DNA of 64,000 nucleotides from positions 6,149,716 to 6,213,715 of the forward strand of contig CM012955.1 of the NCBI GenBank assembly GCA_000181795.3, written 5' to 3'. Below the pieces are notes generated by a model. That model was not told where the DNA came from, searched no databases, and saw only the letters and a program-made list of their open reading frames with translations. Made by a program: the position numbers and the translations under genes. Of the stretch, positions 48,436-62,911 are shown piece after piece. The DNA is from Trichinella spiralis (lineage: Eukaryota > Nematoda > Enoplea > Trichinellida > Trichinellidae). Position 1 is the first letter of the stretch; every line of letters begins with the position of its first letter.

Positions 48436-51400
48436 TATTTGAAGTACGCAAAAATTTAGCTGATAATTTCTTTGAAAGTTTATTTGAAAGTGCTATTTCT
48501 TTCAGAAATTGCCCTAGTTAAATCGAAATTATTTCCATATAGAAATAAAATTATTTTCAAAATGGCTAAAGCTAGAGCATTTTTTCTTCTCCGAATGATT
48601 AAGTATGACGTATTTGACGTTTCAATTTGAAAATATATATATGTTTATTGTCATTTGAGATATGCTAATTCAAAGCCTAGTTTTAATTGAATTTAAAAAG
48701 GGCTATTGATTGTTTTTATTTCAAAAATAAATTTAACAAAATAAAATCATTATATTTTTCATAATACTGTTTGTTCTGTCACATTTTAAATATTTATTTT
48801 CACAATGCATTTTATTATGGCACTGTGATATTTATTTTATCATCAAATTAGATTTTTTTCTGATATAGTTAAATAATATTGTTTGTGTGCATCGTTTTGA
48901 AGTGGATTTTTACGGATTTCTTAAGGAAAAATGCACTTTATTAATAATGAAAAGATATATGTTACTGTATTATTGCGGTTTCCAATATTTCATTCAATAA
49001 AGGGTTTTTAAGTGAATACTAAAAAATGTGATTTGTATTTTGAAATATTATTTAATCAGGCACATAATAATAGTTCTTAATGTATGCTTGTAGATTCATT
49101 TAATAAAAATTTTCCCGTTTTATTATTTACTTTACTAAATTAAATTAAAAAATATTTTTGTTTTTTAGCTTCATTTGCTACATGAAATATTCATTATTCA
49201 TTTATTAAGCTCTTAAATGTGAAGTAATTGAACGTGTTTGCTAAAACAAACTACTTTCGTTCAAAAAATGACATCAGATAAAATTGTAATGCCAAGTCCA
49301 GTTAATGAAATCAGGCGATACGAACTTTTGTCGTCACATTTAACTGAAAATTGCACAGAGCAATTATTTCAATGACATTCACGCGTAGAAAATAATTTAA
49401 TTTCCATACTGTACATATTCCTGTCAGTTTTGGAGTAAAAAAAGCAGCGTCGTATTGTAATTAGCACCACTTAATCGGACATTGAGCTATATGCAAAAAA
49501 TAATTTTAATGTTAAAACAGTAAACAAAATTAAAATAAGGACGACGTATTTCGCATGATTCAAATGCATGCATTAAATTGGAGAATAACGCGAGCATTTA
49601 ATTCCATTGTGTATTTGCGCATATAATTTATTAAACAAACTTATAGTAATATCTGACTTTAGCCAATTTAAATACTATAAAACTGGCATTCAAGACTGCT
49701 ATGAAAACCAGATAACTTAAAAATATTTTTCTTGCAATATGAATTTCATTTCAAACTTAAGTAAGCGCTGCTTTTAGTATTGGTTATTAGAGTAGTATTC
49801 TTTACTTGAGATGAACTTTTATTTAGCAAAATTGTCATATAATAACTACAGAGAAAATAAATTCATTTTAAATAAATGATAAATTGTGTAGCTGAATGTG
49901 TAGTTATTTATTTTAATACTTAAAATATCAGAGTGGCTGGAAATCAGTTATTGCTATTTTTAATGCAGGACCACGCAATTGCTTAAAATGTATTCTATTT
50001 TTTTGTAGCGCTAACTGTTATATGAACAAAATTTTACATTCTAAATACATCTGCCATTAATTTTGTGAGTTTGTTTATATTTTACTGATCTTCTTGAGAA
50101 TATATTCAATAACTGAACAGTTAGATTATTTCAGATAAGCTGACGTAATGTATAACAAATAAAGTAATTAAATTTCGTTGAATTTGTCATTGTAATATAC
50201 AAAGCATGCAGTTTATTTCAATTGCATATTGGTGTATAATGTATTGATAAACCTGCCGCTTTCTGTATAAGGTAACATTTTCTGAAGTTTCTTAAGCAAG
50301 CAGAAATTCTATTAGAAATTTGCTCCCTTCAAAAGTTCAGCATGGCAGTACTTTTAAATGGGGATAATGTAGCTGCAATGAAATGGTATATTATTTAATA
50401 ATTAAGAATTTATAGACTGTTTATCAAATAAGCCAGTAGTCACGCAATAACAAACAAAAAGCACCTTCTAACCAATATTGGTAATCATTTGAAATAAATG
50501 ACAGCAAAGTTTTTTATTCTGCTTATACGTCATCGGTTAGAGTGACAACTTTTTGAAATGAAAAGGGCAAGTTTGTCAAATTAGTGCATCAACAAGCCAC
50601 CATTCAATATAAATAGTGGATTAGAAGAATCTTGTTAAATGCAATCACTAAAAAGATGAGATAATTTTTGGTAAGTCACGTTAGCAAATTTAAATTATGG
50701 AATATATTTTTTTATCCAGATATAACTGAATGCATTATAAACAGTTTTCTTTTGTAGCATCATGCGTTGTTGTTAAATTTATGCGGTTAAATGGTGCAAA
50801 TTTAAATATAAGATGATTCATAATGTTTTGCAAATTACATTGCTCAGATTGATGATTTAATTTATTTATCTGTGTGCATATTCAAGGCAAAGTGATTTTC
50901 AATAGTGGAAGATAAAATTTGATTGATAGAAAAAATGCAGAATGAATGCAGCTTTGTTGCATTAGCTTTAAAAGAGAATTGCAATATGATAAAACATTTT
51001 TGAAATAGACCGTGTACAGAGGGAAACAAGAATTTCAAGTTTTTCTAAATTAAAAATCTGGTCTACACTTTGTTGCTGTAAATAAGTAGGAAGAAATTCT
51101 AAATTATTTTGAGAAAGCTTGTCATCTTTGTGAAGCCACTTTTATTAGCTAAAAAAGCCAAAAAAGTGTTACTGTAATTAATCACTAGTACCTTATTTAT
51201 GCAGTGTTACTTTATTAATTTAAATAGGTGAATTTGATGTAGCATGTAAAATAGTTCGTGCTTTATTTTAATGTTTATGATAATTTTGTTTTGCTTTTTG
51301 TATGTGTTACCTTAAAATGGTTATATATATATTTATTTTTTTCGAACATTCTCGTCGTTTTGTTGCTTTAGAAAATTGTCTAAAAATATTCAGAAGCAAA

Positions 51401-53159
51401 TAATATGATGATACATTTAAAAATTTTAAAGTCGGGTGCTGTGAGAAGAAAAGTTGCTTACTGATACTTTACATACTGCTTTCTGCCGTAAAGCATTCTA
51501 AAATTTTTCGTCTTCCTTGGCATACTTCTGAATGAAAGTACACCAGTGTTGATCTAACCTTTAATAATTGGAATTTTGCAATTTTGATGAGCTTTGCATA
51601 AACCTGATCATTTGCATAAATGCATTTTATGCTTATGATTCTTGAAACTGCTGTAGATAGAATGCCTCAAGAAAGCCTCTTGTGTTTTTCTTTTTAATGT
51701 GATGTGCATAAACGAACAAGTATAAATATTTCTAATTATAATTTTTTAATTCATTCTCTTTTCACGTCACTATTTCAATTCAAATGGAAATTTTATAAAT
51801 CATCAATAACAAGATCATTGTTAAAATAAAGTACTGTAACTTAACCCATCACAATACGGCTTAACAGAATGAGTTTGCATTTTGTTTCTGCATTTGTAAA
51901 TAGTATAAACGCAAAATGACAACTAAATAAATATCACATTTCTTATATGCTAAAAAATTTTTAATGAAACGAAATAGACGTAATTTCCATTTTTTCAGCT
52001 GCTACTGTATTTTCATTTTACATTGCAATTCTTATCTTCACACCTGAAGTTATACGTTTTCTTTTATTTTGCTTCATACATTTAATATAAAAAATTACTT
52101 GACTTTAATAGATTAAGAATTTCACTATGATTATTTTCAAAAAGTCACGTTTAGAATTTTTATTGCTTTTTAGGATTCATGTAAATGCTCCAAAACGTAT
52201 GAATTTCAGCTTTATTGTACTCAAATTACTCTACTGTGAGTTTCTGATACACCATTCACCGAGTATTCACAAACTATTGATTACACTTGTTTACTTATCA
52301 GTGAATAGTTTTCATTTAAAATCGATGCCATCAATAAAACAATGAATACTTTGTAAAAATTTTCCAACACGCTTGGTTATTTTAATAAAAAAGGAAAACG
52401 TATTGGAAACTATGAAAACGAAGAATAAGAATTTCTTTCTTCTACATGGCAGTTTTCATTCTGCTATTAAAAAATTGTGTAAGAAATACTTTTATAAGTT
52501 AATTTTCTTTGCATTATAAAATTATCACGGTAAAACAATTTTGCAGGAATTGTGCTTAATGAATATGAATGAACAATAGCAATAAAATTTACCAAAGGAT
52601 TAATTGTGCTTTCTTTTTTGTTGAAATTTCAAAAATAAGCAACTAGTAAGCTAATGGAAATTGGATTAATTTAAAAAATTATAAACGCTTTCAGCTTAAA
52701 TTACAAATATCAAGTTCTAATATTAACAAAGAAATGGTAAATAAGTGTCATTTACGTAGAATGCCTGTTCTGTCTGTCTGCGTGTCTGTATGTCTCTAAG
52801 CGACAGTTCTATTTAAAAATGCCATGTAAAACACAAAGCAGATTAACTTTAGAATTTTTCGTTTGCATTACTTTCTGTATAGCGAGAAGTAGCTTACTTG
52901 CGAAGCGGCAATTGATTCATTTAATGATTTGCATAACTTTTCAATTCTGTTTATACAGTTTACAATGACAATAGGGTCTTGTTCTTGTTGCACAAATGAA
53001 ATGTGCTGTCAGTTTATTTTTAAATGAACGAACTAGCTGATAGATAGCGTGGGGGTTGAAAAGCATCTAGTACATTGGCACAATCACAGTGACGCACAGG
53101 AGAAGGTCAATTATCAGACAGTGATGACGAAATGATATGTCACTATTTTTTCCAATCAT

Positions 53160-53255
53160 GACATGTATTTTCTTTCTCTTTTTGTTTTTTCTTTTCTTTA
53201 CTTTCGCCTTTCTTCCATTGTTCTCTTAACTTCTTACCACTTCTCTATCTTTTGT
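53160..53255. repeat. Pyrimidine-rich tract
   Basis: About 95 nt almost purely C and T on plus. It could serve as a branch-point/acceptor region or be simple low-complexity sequence. No exon can be placed after it with confidence. Confidence 0.5.
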
Positions 53256-56200
53256 ACTTATCGATAAAAGAAGTTTTGGCAATATTGGATGACAGTGAAT
53301 TTCGACTTAGCTCATCTATAAATATAGCCATCTCTGAATTGGAGTGCACTGTTATTTGCACTACAGTACTGTCTGCACAGCACTGCTTTCTTAAGGTGGA
53401 TTTCAAAACTTCCATCTCATGCTTTCTTTATATGATTATTCATCATGTGAGTATTTCTGTTCATTAAAGAATTTTTTAAATTACCGTAAACATGTCACAA
53501 TTCAAAATTTTAAAAACCCATCAACCTTTTCAAAAGTCAACTAACCACAAATTTAAAGTAGATTCCTTCTAAAGTGCGTATTTCCATCAATTAATTCAGT
53601 AGTAATTTTAATTGCATTTCCTCCTATAAAAGGATTATATTATTTTTAGTGGGAAGTCTTGTTGTCTAGTGTATCATAATATGAAAAAATTAATTTAGCA
53701 AATGCATTAATGAAATAAGTAAAAGTTTATTTTCAAAAATCTGACCTCATAAAGCTACACTAAACGAATCTATTTTATATTAATAAGACATATTTCAAAC
53801 TTAAGCATGAATCTAATTATAATCAGCGTGAAAATTTAAATATAACATAATGCTATTATCATATTATCTTTGCAAAATTCGAAACTTATTTACAAAATGT
53901 TCATAAGGAAATAAATCATTAAAAATATTTCAAACCACATTAACATGAACATAATCAAGTTGTTTATTTCAACCGCTTTTTTATGTGTTAAATTTAAAGC
54001 GCATCTTTATTTCAACTTTATAATTTCATTAAATTTTTAATTTCGTGCATATAATTTGCCAGGTCGCTAAAAGGTACGAAACAGTGAATAGCATTTTTTT
54101 GTTTTTCATAACTTTCTTCGAATAATATGAAATAAAAATAAGTTATTTCTTTTTTACAGCAAAACACTTATGTTGACTCTTAAAAATAAATTTTGAGAAT
54201 TTATGATAATTTTAATTTTTCTTAAAAACGAAAGAAATAATAAAAACATTCTATTATTATGCTTTATTAATGAAACAAAATTGTCAGTTGCATGAACATG
54301 AAGTAATGTGGTAGAAACAATTCCAACTGTTGCACGCATTGCATTGCACCTACTATTCATTTATAACTGGAATTTTTCACAGCCTCAAATCAAACTTAAA
54401 TTAATTTCTTTTCACCTCTTGAAAGTATTCGTATTTTCGAATGGCTCAATCATAGAATTTATTTCAAACAGCTATGACATCTGCTTTTATATAAATATTT
54501 TGAATAATACTAACGTTGATTAAATAATATTATACTGTGCAGAATATTACGGTAATTTAGCATTCGTGATTACTTAAGTATGATCTGAATCTTCAACTAT
54601 TTACAATTTTTATGCACTAACAATTTCATATCACAATTAATGAGTAAACTTGACTTTTCATCAAAGTTACTAAAAAATATTGGCGAACGGCATCTGTACT
54701 AGATGCGCGCTTAATCATCTGCAATTTTTTGTTGTATCGCTTCAATTAAAATTAATGCTTTGGAAAATAGAGTCGATTATTAAAATTATTTGCCCAGTTG
54801 TGCGTAGAAAGCTTTTGACTTTTTGTGTCACAAATCATAGCAACTTTTAATATCACTGGCTTATTACGTAATAAATTCTTCATTAATTATAGATAGAAGA
54901 AACAGTGTCCTTATTTTTGCAAAATTTATATTCCCATGCAGATTGTTTGCAGAGATACTGTTTTTCAAATAGTAAAAAATAGGCAAAGTAATTCAAGCAG
55001 TATGCCAGTTATGTGCAAATGCCCAAGTTTGTATCAACGTCATTCTGTATTGAAGGAATTGCAACCTTATCTGAAAAGCAAATGTATAGAAAGAATATGT
55101 AAATATTTTAATTATTTAATACAAGAAAATGATCGCGTCTAATTAAATGTGATGTCTTAAATGAAATATAATTATGTCGATGTATCGGAGTAATGAATGG
55201 CAAGTTTGCAATTATGCTTGCTTAAGCATTAGAAAATGCTTGGTAAAATTAAATTAAACGTATCGTCTTCTTTAATTTTGTTCTGAAAATTAAAAAAGAG
55301 CAGCAAAAGTGCATTTCGAGTGTGTTTTGCGGAATTGTATTTTGGAATTTGTTTATTTTAAAGCTAGCCCCACCCAAAGTTCAAGTGATCCTTTAACTAG
55401 TTTTGTTAATTTTTATGCAAGAGATAGAGAACAGGTTTGTACACAATTTACCTATCTTTGCATGCTTTTGCTCCTATAAGTCGCTAGTGTAAAAAATTTA
55501 GCCTTCATCCTAGTACATTAAAGTTGCATATTTAAATATTAAATTTGAAAAGTTAATATTATTATTATTATAGTAATTATGTTAATATTTATAATATTAT
55601 TTAGATATTTCCAATTTTAGCACTGACATGATTTTCAGCAAAATGCCTTATCAGTGTTTTCGTTTTGCAGCATCACAAGCATTGTTATAAGCAGGGTTGA
55701 TAATGAAAATTCATTTTGGTGACTATTCCTTTGAATAAGATGCTAAAGAAAGACTGCAAAAAATATACAGTTTTTACTAGATAATTCTGTAACAGGAATT
55801 TTGTTTATACCCGAAGATCATTTTTTAAATTTTCTTTTGCTAAACTGTTTTTGTTGCTAAATTAACGCTGCCCTGTTTTTGAAATTTCAAATTATGTAAT
55901 TATGATTTGAATTATGACTCTAATTAATGTACTTCTGACTGTAATGTATGACTAATTATGAAATTGTTGAAATTTCAAAACAGCTGCTTCAAAAAGTCAT
56001 TGTGCATTGCTATTAGCAACGGTTTGGACAAATTGAAAGTCCGTAAAAATGCGCGGATACGGCCATCAATTTTGATGCACTTCACAGAAGACGGCTTTCA
56101 CATCGAACAAGAGTACGCTTCTCGCTTTTTGAATTAGCTTTCAAAAGTGATTTTAATCAGAATAGTGGGGGTTGACTTGGACACTTTCCGAACGACTACT

Positions 56201-56399
56201 ATTTCAATAACGTTTATAAAACAGAAAACAACAGTATTTGAAAAGTAACCAAATTAATTGTTCACTTTGCTTTCAGGCGTGCTAATTTTTTATCCGTTAT
56301 GTTGTTAGTAAGTTCAGTAGTTTTCTGTGATCAAAACTGACAACAACTAGAAAAAGAAGCTTTGCTAAGTTGAAACTCAGCATTTTGTTTTCCAACCAA

Positions 56400-56720
56400 C
56401 CAACCTTTCAAAATCACTCGTCACTCAGCCGTTTTTACTTCCACTAACTGACATTGATTGAATTTACTGAGTGATCACAATGAATCGCTTGCTAAGCATC
56501 GTATACATTTTTGAAGCTCCTTTGTTCACTGATCAAGCCGCTTCAATGCAGCTGCGCGGCGCCGATTTCTTTTCATTCAACAAGCATCTCCAATTTATTC
56601 TCTTTCTCTGACACTTCAGTCCTAGTGTAGGAAAGCAAAAGCAAAAACTATGAATGCAAATTTGTCGTTCATCATTTCTTCGCTGTGACTCATGTCCATT
56701 TCCGTCCATGCTCATTTGTT
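56400..56720. promoter_or_regulatory. GC-raised block, possible distal MEF2 promoter or enhancer
   Basis: Composition rises well above the flanks, with a short very GC-rich core near 56548-56566 (CTGCGCGGCGCC). No gene resemblance. A regulatory role is inferred from composition and position only. Confidence 0.25.
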
Positions 56721-57513
56721 TTCCCATCGTAAGGTTATTTATTTTATTACTGCAATTTTTTTTTGAAATATTAACACAATATAACTGTTCATCATTTGCA
56801 TTAGCATGTTAAATATCAAATTTATACAGTACTGCTTGAAAAGATAATTTTCCATATACAAGAATATGCTGATTGGTCGTCTTGAACTTCATCGACATAG
56901 TTATTCGCTATTTCTCTAATACAAAAAAATAACGATCATAAAAAAATAAAAACAAAAAATTTCTTCTCAACCACTTTGTAGATAAGAAGTTGCAGTTAGC
57001 AACTTTCATTTTAAATGAAGAAAAAAAAATATATATTCAAATTTATTTTAGATTAAATGAACACAATGTTTCAACTTTTTTCAATTCAAATTGTTATTGA
57101 AATGTTTTTGCTATAGTTTTGACAGTATCTTTCAATTGCTATCGCTGTGTTGCATTTTCAAAGCAGACTTTTTTTTATTTAAAATAGCATGCCTTTTTTT
57201 ACACAGAAACTAAAAAGTAAGAAAAAATCTTGATTTGTTTAGTGAAATAATTTAAATTTTGTTGCATGATCTTTTTCACTTATCACACAAGCTCAACATT
57301 GAATAGTGATAATTTTGATATTGTTGTGTCAAAAGTATTATGATTATATCTCAGTTTTGCTTTTCAAATGCTTCATATTGTTCCTTTTAATATTATGCAA
57401 ATTTTTCAATCAGAGATATTATAAAGCGTCACGATTACTTTCTGAATTCTAATATTAATTAGGAGAGTGTTTTTAAAAAGCTTTTCATTTTAATTTCATT
57501 CATTGAATTGTTT

Positions 57514-57550
57514 CCCCCCCTCCCTCCCTCCCTCCCTCCCTGTTCCCCCC
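57514..57550. repeat. (CCCT)n pyrimidine tract, G-quadruplex-prone on minus
   Basis: A run of C7 followed by TCCC units and a further CCCCCC. The minus strand has at least five GGG runs with single-base loops. Confidence 0.9.
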
Positions 57551-58289
57551 TTTTTGCCGTTGGGTAATAAGTTGCGGATGATAGCCATCGGCAACCGGAA
57601 TCACGTGTATGAGTTTGCTTTAGCTGATTGACAAGAAACAGGGCGGAGGTTTGTAAAGAGCGGCTAAAGCAGAGGGTGGAGTCGTCCAAAACAGACACAC
57701 TGCTTTTCATCGAAACTGGTCTTCATGTTGAGCTGCTGCTTTTTGTTGAAATTGGTGAAGATGCAGTGAAGAGCTTATTATGCCCCCTCTGTTCGACCAA
57801 ACAACACCAACTTTGTTTACTACTGCTTATTATAAAAAAAGCGAATATTGCAAAAGTTAAATTTATCAACCTCGATGTGCAACTTTTGCTTCTGTTTTGT
57901 TGCATTGTGTTCTTTTTTATATTTTGAAAAAAGTTTCGCAACATTTTCGCAAAATTCATCTCGTAACTGATGAGGACTTTTACAGCGCCTGTTGCTCAGT
58001 AAATAGCAGTTGTTTAAAGCTGACTGAGTGGACGTGATTTGTAAATAAATGACTGCTTTAAAATTAGCCACAGATCTAGTTTTTTTTAAGTCGGCAGCTC
58101 AAGCTCTGGCTTGGTGCTACAAGTTTGGTTGATCTGCTTCAGATTAGCGTCTAGGCATCGCTTGACCGGCATTATCGATTTATCAGAAAGATGGATGGAC
58201 ACACGTGATTGCTAATTTCCATTTCGCATAGTCAAGCGACTTATTCTCTACTGAAAGCCTACACGACTTTCCACTGTGCCAGATGTGAG

Positions 58290-58318
58290 TAGCAGCAGTA
58301 GTAGTAGTAGTAGTAGTA
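58290..58318. repeat. (AGC)/(AGT)n trinucleotide repeat
   Basis: Three AGC units lead into about seven AGT/TAG units. Confidence 0.9.
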
Positions 58319-60145
58319 AATTTGCAGTTTGCTGCAGTGCACTTTTGCAAAAATGAAAAGAGAAAATTTTAAAGTTAAACTCGTAACTTCTTCTTCTAAA
58401 GGTGGACATTTCCAACCTGAATTACTAACTTTGGACATCCTGTGTAATCAGTAATAATTTGTCTAGCTAGAGTGTCTTTTCCGCAGATGATGAGTTTGAT
58501 ACAATAAATAGTGCTCATTAGCAGAACTTATGTTTGCAGTAGGTTTGAGTCATTTAAAAGTTGAATCAGTGCATGCGTTGGCTGTATCATTGTAAAATGT
58601 TACATTTTTCTCAAATTAGCTTCTAACGGACACGCTTATTGATCAGAGTAATCGACTCTGTTGAAGGTACTCTATGGCGATTACTGACAACATTAAAAAA
58701 TAGTTATTATTCACTCAACGCTCAGTTTAAGGGCAATCGATAAATCACGTAACATGCTTTAACAGGGTCCGCAGTATTATTAGCGCGTTCTTCTGGAAAC
58801 TGGAAAACTGTTTCTGTAATAACTATGTGATTGGTAGACGTTGAAAATCTTGACGTAAAGTTCTATATAATTTATAGACAAAATACTTTAAGCCTTTTAG
58901 CATATTATTATTATTATTTTTATTTTTAGCTCAGTTAAAAATTGCAGGTAGCAATATTTTGAAAAGCAGAATACTGATTTCCAACTTTTGCTTTATGTGT
59001 TAATGGAGATTTTTTTAATCGCTTTACATTATCAGAAACATGGTACTTATTTCTACAACTTTTTCTCTGGCAAAGTGGCATGTTTGCCAGCATTTTGAAA
59101 ATATGCACGTTACTTCCGACTGTTTCTTATTTGGAAATCGATATAGTTAACGTAGACGTCAGCGCTTAGCAAGATTACTAGTAGTATGGAGAAAATGATG
59201 AGCTTCTCTTCAGTGAAAGTGTTTTTTGTGCCTTTTTATTTGTACAGAATTTTTATTTTTTTGTAAGTTCTGCAGTTCAAAGCTTGATTGCTAAGTTTTG
59301 CTAAACAATAAAGATGTTAGCTTTTGCGAAAAGTTTTAAATTAATTCGAATGAACAAAAATTGGCAAATAACGTTCAGCGCATGAAATGTCTGGGTGATA
59401 TGAAAGATTTGATATGGCTATCATTGATTTAGTATCTTGTCAATTTCTTTAAGTTTATAACAAGTCTCCAAACTTGATAAGTTGGACATCTGTTAAAATT
59501 TTACCTTATTACAATATATCGTTAATTGCACTTTTCCATTTGAAACTTCCAGCTATAAGTTACCTTGACATATCTGATTCTTTCATTAATTTTATATACT
59601 TATATTTGTTACAGTAAGTATATTTTTAAAATGACATTCTGATTGGTGTATGAAAAAACACCACAGACACAGACACAGACACATGAGCAATATGTGCATA
59701 TTCGATGAATGAATTGCATTTTTCATCATAAATCGCCACAAAATCTTTAAAAGCGCACGATATTTTAAAAAGCTCAAATGAAAGGAATTTGAAAACATGC
59801 TTTCCCAACTGCGTGGCGTTTCTGATGGCTTCTTAGGCTAAAATTATTAAGAGATAAATAATGAACATTTTTATTAATCATCTGCGCACAATAATTAATA
59901 ATGCATAGCAATAAAAATATAATGGAAATTCTTTCGAAAATAACTTTTAATTAAAATGTAAATGAATTTTTACTGTTGACTAGTTGCTTTTGAATAATAT
60001 TTTTACTTTATTTGTGTGCATGGAAAATTCTATTTTGTTACATTTTTATTCTATTCGAATATTTCAAGCATTACTTTGTTGTGAAGCAGTTGTGACATGT
60101 ATGTGAGCAGTATGGTTGTTTCATTTTCATTTTGCAATTCAACTC

Positions 60146-60160
60146 GTTGTTGTTGTTGTT
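60146..60160. repeat. Short (GTT)n repeat
   Basis: Five GTT units in AT-rich DNA. Confidence 0.8.
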
Positions 60161-61581
60161 GCTATTCACATTTTGATATTGAATAACTGTTTTTTTTTCT
60201 TTCAATTCAAATTTTCAATAGTACTTTTTCTGAAATTTATCATTTCTATATGTTAATAAGTAATTTTCCATTTCATGGGAATTGTGAAATTTGATATAAT
60301 TGTGTTGAATAGGAATGCGTGTTTTTCTTTTTCTTTCTTCACATTGTTGATTGAAATATACAAAATGTTTCAAAATAATGAAATGTAGATGTTTCAAAAT
60401 TATATCGGCAATATTTATATATTATTCTGCATGCTTTTGCATACAGTATGTGAATTCTGTTTAGAATTATTTCGAATTATACATACATATATTTGTTGAC
60501 AAATGCGTTAATTAAAAAATATGTTGCTGTGCAAATAGTAGAGCAATTTTACGTGAAAATGAGCATTTTTCTTTTATATGCTGTTTTGGTTGCAAGTATT
60601 TGTTTCGTTAGATCGGCTTAAAGCAAAGCAAATAATGCTGTATCAATTTATCGAAGACTTTTACTTAGCAATAGATCGGTGTTTAGGTGAATTATGGGTT
60701 GCACTGTGGACTAATTTATTGTTTTTCATTCTAAATATAAACGAATCTAGTCTTCAATTTTCCATTTCTCTCCAGGAGACCAAATAGCTCTTCCACTCGG
60801 AGTGAAAGCGAAATATCTGGCCAGAATGTTCCAATTTATCACTTTTAGCCCGGCAGAAACGACTCATGAACACACGTTAAGCGTGCAAAATGACTCCACT
60901 ATAACTATATTTCTCTTTTATTGATGCAATTTTTGTATTATTCTAATTTCAAATGTTGTGCATGGACAAATGATCAACAGGTGGGTTGCTTTCAAAGCAA
61001 TTCACTTTTCATAAAATGCTCGAAGAGTTTCCAAAAAATCCAGATGGAGAAAAATAGCAATTCAATTGGCTTGCTGCTCACTATGAAACATTATCGTTTC
61101 TTTTTTCACAACACTTGAAATGTTTCTTTTTTTTTTCTTTTTCTCATTCTTATTCTATATCATTTTTCTATAATACTTGGTCAAGATTGTATCTGTATAT
61201 TTGTAAATAGAAGTTATATCGATGCTATTTCAATTTTCTCTTTTTTCTTCTCCTTCTTCTTTTTCTTTTATTACCGTAGTACCCCAGTTGGTTGAAAAAT
61301 GTATCTATTTTTAAAATTTATAACGCAGTTTTGAATGACGGCGCAGTTTGCAGTTGGACGGTGTGTCAAAGTAGATTAAAGCTTCGGGCGCACTACCATT
61401 TGATATGTGTGGGCGTCAGTGGGTTAGTTGGTTTGGCTTTTCAAGTTTCTCTCTCTCGCTCTCTCTCCTCTCGTTCTTTTTCTCTACTCTTCTCTTTTCT
61501 GATGCACATAAGCACAAGTAACAACACTCTGCTGTCCATTGCGCTTCCACGCTCTCTCATCACAATTGATCGCTGCGCTGC

Positions 61582-61603
61582 CAGCAGCAGCAGCAGCAGC
61601 AGG
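61582..61603. repeat. (CAG)7 repeat
   Basis: Seven uninterrupted CAG/AGC units upstream of MEF2. Confidence 0.95.
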
Positions 61604-62140
61604 CGCGACAGCGCTAACTTCGTTGGCGCAAGCGTTCGCGTCAGTTAGCAGCAGTTTGTTCGCCAGTGAGTGACATAAAGGGGCTTTGAAAATGAGGAGT
61701 CTTTTATGTATTGAACATTTGCTGCCGTTTTTGCCAGCGTGTCGCGATGAATCGATAGCTCTCACAAAAGCTTAGGTACCGATGCGACTTGTAGTCTGCA
61801 AAAGTTTGTGGCTTAACTTCAGCTTTTCCTCTCCATCTTCTGAACCTTTTTTATATTTATATTCGATGTTTATTCTGTTTTTTTTATATTTTTCTCCCTT
61901 TACAGATTTTTTATTTTTGTTGTGTTAAATTGTTGCAATTTATCCGTTCACCACGCCCTATAAGATTTGTTCAAAGTTGAGTTTTTCACTGCTCGCTTGT
62001 CATTCTGCCAACTGAATGTCATCCTATTTCTTAGCTGTCTTTGACGAGTGATCGACATTGGCGCTGTTGGCGACCGAAAGAAACATGTCGACGCCACCCA
62101 CCGTCGTCGTCCACGTTTACCGTTGTACCTGTCGTCTGTT

Positions 62141-62162
62141 GCTGCTGCTGCTGCTGCTGCTG
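62141..62162. repeat. (CTG)7 repeat
   Basis: Seven uninterrupted CTG/GCT units, complementary to the CAG run about 540 nt upstream. Confidence 0.95.
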
Positions 62163-62589
62163 AACACAAGTCACAAAAGCTCAGTCTTGTCGTCGACAAC
62201 AGCAGCAACGTTGGTCGCTTTTTGTCCATGGAAGTTTGTTCTGTGAAGCTGCTGGAATTTTTTTCTGTCTCTCTTTTTCTCTCTTCTACTAGCCTCAGTC
62301 AGTCAGTAGTTGTGCCAGCTTTTAGTAGCTAACTCGGCTTTGAAGCAGGCAAATGTGTGTGCGACTGCTGGTATCAAGCCAACAGCTCTGCCGACGTCAG
62401 CATTTTGACGAACAGCTTCTTCGTCGTGGCTTTTCCATTACCTCACTTTTGCCTATACGCTTGCTCTGCTCTCTTTCTATTTCTCTTTTCACTCAGTTAT
62501 TCTCTCTTTCGCTTGCCTGAGCGCGCGTGCTCTCGCTTGCGCTTGCTCTTTCCCTTTCGTTGGCCTCCATAGCTCACACTCGCAACTTT

Positions 62590-62640
62590 TTCTCTCTCTC
62601 TCTCTCTCTCTTACTCTTGCTCTCTCTTTCTCCTCTTCTC
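62590..62640. repeat. (TC)n tract
   Basis: About eleven perfect TC units followed by imperfect CT-rich sequence. Confidence 0.9.
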
Positions 62641-62755
62641 TGTGATTTATTATTATACATTTGATTCGTTGCTCTGTTGAAGCATGCCAACTGGTGTTCT
62701 GTTTCTGAATTTCAATTCTTTTCACGACATCTTATAAAATTGTGCTAATAGCCAA

Positions 62756-62791
62756 CTCTCTCTCTCTCTCTCCCTCTCTCTCTCTCTCTTT
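62756..62791. repeat. (CT)n tract
   Basis: CT units with one CC interruption. The second strong CT run in the MEF2 leader region. Confidence 0.9.
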
Positions 62792-62893
62792 CTGATTACT
62801 CTGCCAGTTTGTCAAATTTTGTTCCATCTTCTTATTCTTTACACTTTTCAGTGGACTTTTTAAAATTTGTAATGTAACAACAAATCGGTCGAT

Positions 62894-62911
62894 CTACTAC
62901 TACTACTACTA
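62894..62911. repeat. (CTA)n repeat
   Basis: About six CTA/TAC units, complementary to the TAG run at 58290. Confidence 0.85.

Noticed and set aside
54936-55142. 68-codon plus-strand frame with several Cys
   Set aside because: Isolated, no signal peptide, no splice partner, no known pattern.
61292-62572. Several plus-strand frames of 60-118 codons upstream of MEF2
   Set aside because: They are translations of CT, CAG and CTG runs in a GC-raised leader region, with Ser/Leu runs and no family resemblance.
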